Assembly (NCBI GenBank): GCA_014384685.1
Contig: JACNFL010000175.1
Coordinates: 1 to 9,264, forward strand
DNA: 9,264 bases
Origin: Methanobacteriota archaeon
GTDB taxonomy: Archaea; Thermoplasmatota; Poseidoniia; Poseidoniales; Thalassarchaeaceae
Direction: 5' to 3'
Shown piece by piece: positions 6,173 through 9,264 of the stretch; position 1 is the first letter of the stretch, and each line of letters begins with the position of its first letter. The position numbers and the translations under genes were made by a program. Under the pieces are notes generated by a model, which worked only from the letters and a program-made list of their open reading frames with translations, ran no database searches and had not been told where the DNA came from.

Positions 6173-6823
6173 TCAACTAAATCCTTCATCATTTATTTGG
6201 AGTTGAATAGTCTCTTCTTCAGCAAGAAGAGTTCTTTTTTGTAGTCCGCCTTCTATAATTGTTAGTCGCCAATTAGCCGGTGTGAGATGTTCAAGTAAAT
6301 TTTTACCGCGGGTTTTCCATTGTTCCTTACCACTAGCGTCACTATAAAGTGCAGAAGTAATTAGTAACTTACATTCTGTTGATTCAAGAATTTTGCAAAT
6401 TGTTTCAATTGCAGAAATCGCTAACCTGTCCGGTTGCCCTGTTCTTGGAGTCCAATCATCAATCACAAATAATTGTGGAGTTAATCTTTCGGCTAGTTTT
6501 CCTGCAGTCAAGACTCCACCTGCGATTACTTCGCCACACTCCATCATGTGGAATTTTGCTAATGAAACAACATCTACATCACTGAGAATCTGGCTAAATC
6601 TTTGCGAATCAGGTGTTTTTTCGCAAACCCAAATAACTCTTCCACCATCAATCAAAGCATCCCGCGCATATTGTAATGCTAACGAAGTTCCACCACAGCC
6701 TTCACTCACTGCCAAGTGCGTAATAGGGGGTAATTCCGGGAGGGCCACGGTGATTGGTTCGTTTGGAGGTTTTTGAACACTTAGTTTGAAAACCATACAT
6801 TCTTCGGCAATTGCTATGACCAT
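6173..6823 (-). CDS. RadB-like RecA-fold protein with degenerate Walker A
   Basis: This 216-residue protein resembles the single-domain core of archaeal RadA/RadB. The Walker A region (residues 39-47) reads VSEGCGGTS: the glycines and Thr46 remain, but the invariant lysine is Gly45. Walker B is intact (LFVIDD, Asp122-Asp123). It is followed by a TSALYSD strand and a GKNLLEHL segment matching the RadA/RadB 'GG-hL-H' region before the C-terminal strands. The length fits RadB (about 225) and not RadA (over 300), and the N-terminal helical domain is absent. RadB is a recombinase-associated paralog; a regulatory or accessory role in homologous recombination is inferred. Loss of the lysine predicts weak or absent ATP hydrolysis. 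ATG 6823 is used; ATG 6796 (207 residues) is an alternative that would leave more room for a promoter between the divergent genes. It could instead be another inactive RecA-superfamily paralog. Confidence 0.68.
   Translation of the reverse strand: MVIAIAEECMVFKLSVQKPPNEPITVALPELPPITHLAVSEGCGGTSLALQYARDALIDGGRVIWVCEKTPDSQRFSQILSDVDVVSLAKFHMMECGEVIAGGVLTAGKLAERLTPQLFVIDDWTPRTGQPDRLAISAIETICKILESTECKLLITSALYSDASGKEQWKTRGKNLLEHLTPANWRLTIIEGGLQKRTLLAEEETIQLQINDEGFS
6212..6240 (+). terminator. Hairpin plus oligo-T terminator for the 87-residue gene, antisense inside the RadB-like gene
   Basis: CTCTTCTT (6212-6219) and AAGAAGAG (6224-6231) form a perfect 8-bp stem with a 4-nt loop, followed by TTC and six T residues (6235-6240) on the plus strand. 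It lies 41 bp after the stop of the 87-residue gene and within the last part of the convergent RadB-like coding region, where the other strand encodes LLAEEE and neighbouring residues. The hairpin followed directly by a U-tract matches an intrinsic terminator and would limit read-through antisense to the RadB-like gene. Confidence 0.5.
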
Positions 6824-6841
6824 TCACTATGTGGGGTGCCT

Positions 6842-7060
6842 ATGAGCAGTAGTCGGGATGGGGAGAGAATCCCTCGTCGTTCACTCCCAGCATTTGAGGA
6901 AGTTGATGGTGGTTTACGAGGTGCATTACGCACTCATGGTTTGATTGGTACTGCTTTGTTAGACAAGAATCAGTATGGGCCTCAAGCAATGATTCTCCTG
7001 CTCGTAATAACTGCAACGTGCACAGGATTAGTGCTCGGTGGATTGATGCTTATCACTTGA
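6842..7060 (+). CDS. Small tail-anchored membrane protein, unknown family
   Basis: I do not recognise this protein. It is 72 residues from ATG 6842; a GTG at 6836 in the same frame would add two residues. The first 47 residues are hydrophilic and Arg/Gly-containing. A single hydrophobic segment at about 48-70 then ends only two residues before the C-terminus, the layout of a tail-anchored protein facing the cytoplasm. A GL pair and a proline before the segment faintly recall archaeal Sec61-beta/SecG, but the usual acidic stretch is missing, so I do not assign it. GGGGTG at 6833-6838 could act as a ribosome-binding site for ATG 6842. Only 18 bp separate it from the divergent RadB-like ATG, and its stop overlaps the purB stop by 8 bp, so it fills the gap between those genes exactly. 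Confidence 0.65.
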   Translation: MSSSRDGERIPRRSLPAFEEVDGGLRGALRTHGLIGTALLDKNQYGPQAMILLLVITATCTGLVLGGLMLIT

Positions 7061-8402
7061 TGGCAGCGCGGGCCAGTGCTACAGCTTCATCAACTAATTC
7101 TGCTGAAACCCCTAGATGGCTATTAGGATCAAACAAAGCGTGAAGTTCATCTCCATCAAATGCTGCTGCAATAGTTGGTGTCATCGCACAAATATCCTCT
7201 AAGTGTACACCTTTCTGTAGGGATTCCATTGAGGCAGAACGAAGCACTTCATGTGCTTCATCTCTTGGTATTCCGTTCTCAACTAGAGCAATCATTACTT
7301 TTTCAGCCATGACTAACCCGTTTTGTGAATTTATGTTGCGTAACATGTTATCCTTGTCAACTACTAGTTTACCCAATACACGATCACATTTTGATAATAC
7401 ATCATCCAAAAGAACAACTGAGTGTGAAAGAGTGAATCTCTCAGCACTGGAATTGGCCAAATCGCGTTCATGCCAAAGCAAGGCATTCTCCCATGTTGGT
7501 AACATCATTGCTCTAACTACGCGAGCCAAGCCACAGGCGTTTTCAGCAGTAATTGGGTTTCGCTTGTGAGCCATAGTAGAGGAACCAACTTGCTTTTCAA
7601 CATCAAAATATTCACCAACTTCTGCGATTTCAGTTCGCTGAAGATTTCTAATTTCCTGCAACACTTTTTCAACACTGGTTGCTACATTTGCCATCCAAGA
7701 AACCCACTCAATATATCGGTCTCGGCCTACAACTTGAGTAGTAACTAGGGGAATCCCTAGGCCCAAGTGAGTCATGATATTTGCCTGTAATTCTCTTGCG
7801 TGTTCACCTTGTGCTGCTCCGGTTCCAACAGCACCCAGGAATTTTCCAACACATACTCTTGGAGTAAGTTCCTGAAGTCGAATAAGATGTCGTCTAAATT
7901 CATCTACCCAAACCGCTACCTTCAATCCAAAAGTGATTGGGACGGCTGCTTGTCCATGAGTGCGCCCGAGGCAAACGGTGTCTCTCTCTCTTTCCGCCAA
8001 ATCAGCAATGGTTGAAATTAGTGTGGAAATAATCTGGGTTTGTTGATCAATTGAATCTCTGATTTGTAACGCTACTGCTGTATCAACAATATCGTTAGAT
8101 GTAGCGCCAAGGTGAATACACCATCCCGCATTTCCAGCTTTCTCTGCCATTGCTTTGGTGAGAGCCATTATGTCGTGTTTAGTTTCAGCCTCAATTTCTT
8201 CTACTCTTTCCTTGGTGACAATTTCAGGGTTGGATATTGCTGCAACTGCGTCATAGTCTGATTGTGAGACTTTTCCAAGTTCCTTGTGTGCCCATATTAA
8301 CGCCCGTTCAACTTCAAGTTGTCGAGAGTGTCGACCAAGGTCAGACCATATGTCTTTGACAGCGTCGCGGCCATACCGATAATCAAGTGGACAGAGTGGC
8401 AT
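7053..8402 (-). CDS. purB: Adenylosuccinate lyase
   Basis: PurB acts twice in purine synthesis, cleaving fumarate from SAICAR and from adenylosuccinate, in the cytoplasm. From ATG 8402 the protein has 449 residues and begins MPLCPLDYRYG, the usual N-terminus of the family. Seen motifs are HLGATSNDIVDT with His97, GRTHGQAAVPITFG with the catalytic His149, and the lyase signature GSSTMAHKRNP (Ser274/Ser275, His279, Lys280, Asn282), then WHERDLANSSAERF. The signature carries Ala278 where nearly all fumarase/aspartase-superfamily members have Pro. An upstream ATG at 8480 would add 26 residues unlike the family and overlap dph6, so it is rejected. GAGG (8414-8411) sits 8 nt before ATG 8402. The gene follows dph6 after a 55-bp spacer on the same strand and is probably cotranscribed. 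Confidence 0.95.
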   Translation of the reverse strand: MPLCPLDYRYGRDAVKDIWSDLGRHSRQLEVERALIWAHKELGKVSQSDYDAVAAISNPEIVTKERVEEIEAETKHDIMALTKAMAEKAGNAGWCIHLGATSNDIVDTAVALQIRDSIDQQTQIISTLISTIADLAERERDTVCLGRTHGQAAVPITFGLKVAVWVDEFRRHLIRLQELTPRVCVGKFLGAVGTGAAQGEHARELQANIMTHLGLGIPLVTTQVVGRDRYIEWVSWMANVATSVEKVLQEIRNLQRTEIAEVGEYFDVEKQVGSSTMAHKRNPITAENACGLARVVRAMMLPTWENALLWHERDLANSSAERFTLSHSVVLLDDVLSKCDRVLGKLVVDKDNMLRNINSQNGLVMAEKVMIALVENGIPRDEAHEVLRSASMESLQKGVHLEDICAMTPTIAAAFDGDELHALFDPNSHLGVSAELVDEAVALARAAIK

Positions 8403-8448
8403 TGAGGTATCCTCAACTCGGCCGAGAGGGGGCTTTGGTTTGAGGATA
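8403..8448 (-). promoter_or_regulatory. purB leader: inverted repeats covering its ribosome-binding site
   Basis: On the minus strand the spacer after dph6 contains TATCCTCAA (8448-8440) and its perfect complement TTGAGGATA (8416-8408), 9 bp with a 23-nt loop. The downstream arm contains the purB GAGG ribosome-binding site. A second, mutually exclusive repeat, TGAGG-ATA-CCTCA (8415-8403), pairs the same GAGG with the bases touching the ATG. The loop holds the 10-bp palindrome CTCGGCCGAG (8417-8426). Either fold would hide the ribosome-binding site. The dph6 stop (8460-8458) is only 9 nt before the first arm, so a terminating ribosome could open the long stem. Function as a translational coupling switch is inference. 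Confidence 0.45.
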
Positions 8449-8457
8449 ACGCCCGCA

Positions 8458-9240
8458 TTACTCAGCAAAAGTAACGTCATTAATCAATAAATGACCCCGT
8501 TGCCTTGACCAAACCGTATCCCCATTTATGCATATTTTTTTATCCATCCAGGGGCTTTTTAGTATAGTAGTTTCAAACTCACCACCTTCTCCATCAACTG
8601 AAAAACGGTGTTGTTTAGCCAGTAATTCTAATTCTTTCAAACTCTTTCTATCCAGTGTTTTCCCGACCCAGCTTTGGTCTAACCCATCACAAGAAACTGA
8701 ACTAAACAATAATTCAAATCCGTGATGTACAAGGTCGCGCATATGATTCTGTGCATTATGATGCCATAGAGGACAAAATGATTTGACTCCGAGTCGCTGT
8801 GCCATCTGTTCAATCCTAGTTTTTTGGTAATCACTTCGTAATGCACCAGTTACAATGGCATCAATCGTTTTATTTGGCACAAGTTTGGCTATGGGTTGAG
8901 TAATATTCAACCTGTAATTGAAAATTTCTGATGTTTCTTGGCTTGTCCAATTCTGATTAGGGGTTTGAGAATTCCCACCTTCAATAATTGGCCTTAAATT
9001 AACCTCAAGTTCAGCGATTTCAGTATCCTCATCTCCGCTCACATCAATTTGTAACCATGGTATATTACCTGAACTAGCCTGCAATCCTGCAATTGAGGTT
9101 GCTGGCACTTGGAACATCATTGAATCTTGTCCTGTAACGTTGATGGTGACGATACCAGCGACATCCCATCCTTTCATCAAAGCCCACCAAACTGAGTAAC
9201 ACGAATCTTTACCTCCAGATGATAGCACAATGACTCGCAT
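8458..9240 (-). CDS. dph6: Diphthine--ammonia ligase (Dph6-type ATP pyrophosphatase)
   Basis: Dph6 performs the last step of diphthamide synthesis on elongation factor 2, amidating diphthine with ammonium and ATP. The 260-residue protein has the N-type ATP-pyrophosphatase P-loop SSGGKDS at residues 7-13, the family signature GALRSDYQKTR from Gly132, CPLW after it, and the C-terminal DGEGGEFET block (Asp216-Glu221 onward), all diagnostic of Dph6. It is somewhat longer than the archaeal norm (about 220-230); the extra length lies around residues 85-120, before the GALRSDYQ motif, in an Asn/Gln-rich stretch. The ATG at 9240 gives the typical start MRVIVLSSGGKDS. Only 24 bp upstream are in the window, with no clear ribosome-binding site, so its promoter is unseen. 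It precedes purB on the same strand. Confidence 0.9.
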   Translation of the reverse strand: MRVIVLSSGGKDSCYSVWWALMKGWDVAGIVTINVTGQDSMMFQVPATSIAGLQASSGNIPWLQIDVSGDEDTEIAELEVNLRPIIEGGNSQTPNQNWTSQETSEIFNYRLNITQPIAKLVPNKTIDAIVTGALRSDYQKTRIEQMAQRLGVKSFCPLWHHNAQNHMRDLVHHGFELLFSSVSCDGLDQSWVGKTLDRKSLKELELLAKQHRFSVDGEGGEFETTILKSPWMDKKICINGDTVWSRQRGHLLINDVTFAE

Positions 9241-9264
9241 GAATGGCGCATGATGTAGTGGGTG

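Noticed and set aside
6393..6776. A 127-codon open frame on the plus strand inside the RadB-like gene.
   Set aside because: It is antisense to a gene with recognisable RecA-fold motifs, has no recognisable domain and no ribosome-binding site.
6842..7060. Assignment of the 72-residue protein as Sec61-beta/SecG.
   Set aside because: Only the single C-terminal hydrophobic segment and a GL/Pro pattern agree; the acidic stretch and characteristic residues are missing.
8403..8480. ATG at 8480 as the purB start, overlapping the dph6 end.
   Set aside because: The extra 26 residues have no counterpart in PurB, while ATG 8402 has GAGG at 8-nt spacing and the typical N-terminus.
1..9264. CRISPR arrays, insertion sequences, prophage genes or a toxin-antitoxin or defence cluster.
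   Set aside because: No regularly spaced repeats, terminal inverted repeats, transposase or integrase motifs were seen; the recognisable genes are chromosomal housekeeping or surface functions.

Overview
The window looks like part of a compact, AT-rich archaeal chromosome. The best guess is a planktonic marine Thermoplasmatota (Poseidoniia / Marine Group II), from gene content only and not proven. The archaeal markers are a TiaS tRNA(Ile2) agmatidine synthetase, a Dph6-type diphthine-ammonia ligase (diphthamide occurs only in archaea and eukaryotes), an archaeosortase A with the Cys/Arg/His triad, and a small RadB-like RecA-fold protein. I see no insertion sequence, integrase, CRISPR array, phage gene, rRNA or tRNA. 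Genes tile almost the whole window.

Layout. (1) Positions 3-2336 (+) hold a large multi-winged-helix protein that enters from outside the window; it resembles the C-terminal half of Lhr-type DNA helicases and contains a clear internal duplication. (2) It converges on, and overlaps by 14 bp, an archaeosortase at 2323-3246 (-). (3) A divergent promoter region of about 107 bp follows. (4) A plus-strand cluster comes next: a GmhA-type sedoheptulose-7-phosphate isomerase, a GmhB-type HAD phosphatase without the usual zinc-loop cysteines, tiaS, and an 87-residue single-pass membrane protein with an acidic tail. (5) A RadB-like protein lacking the Walker A lysine lies at 6173-6823 (-), back to back with a 72-residue tail-anchored protein at 6842-7060 (+). 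(6) A minus-strand pair, dph6 then purB, fills the right end (9240 to 7053).

How the genes fit together. gmhA and gmhB form a plausible two-step unit for making a phosphorylated heptose for surface glycans; the kinase and nucleotidyltransferase are not in the window. The archaeosortase also acts at the cell surface, anchoring proteins to membrane lipid, and shares the divergent promoter region with gmhA. tiaS and dph6 both serve translation fidelity (AUA decoding and EF-2 modification), and purB supplies purine nucleotides.

The most interesting non-coding signals are nested inverted repeats over the purB ribosome-binding site just after the dph6 stop, a hairpin plus oligo-T terminator for the 87-residue gene embedded antisense in the RadB-like gene, a similar hairpin plus T7 at the first convergent gene pair, and matching TATA-like elements facing away from each other between artA and gmhA. 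I did not find a convincing new defence or mobile system. The best leads are the duplicated winged-helix module, the degenerate RecA-fold protein and the purB leader.
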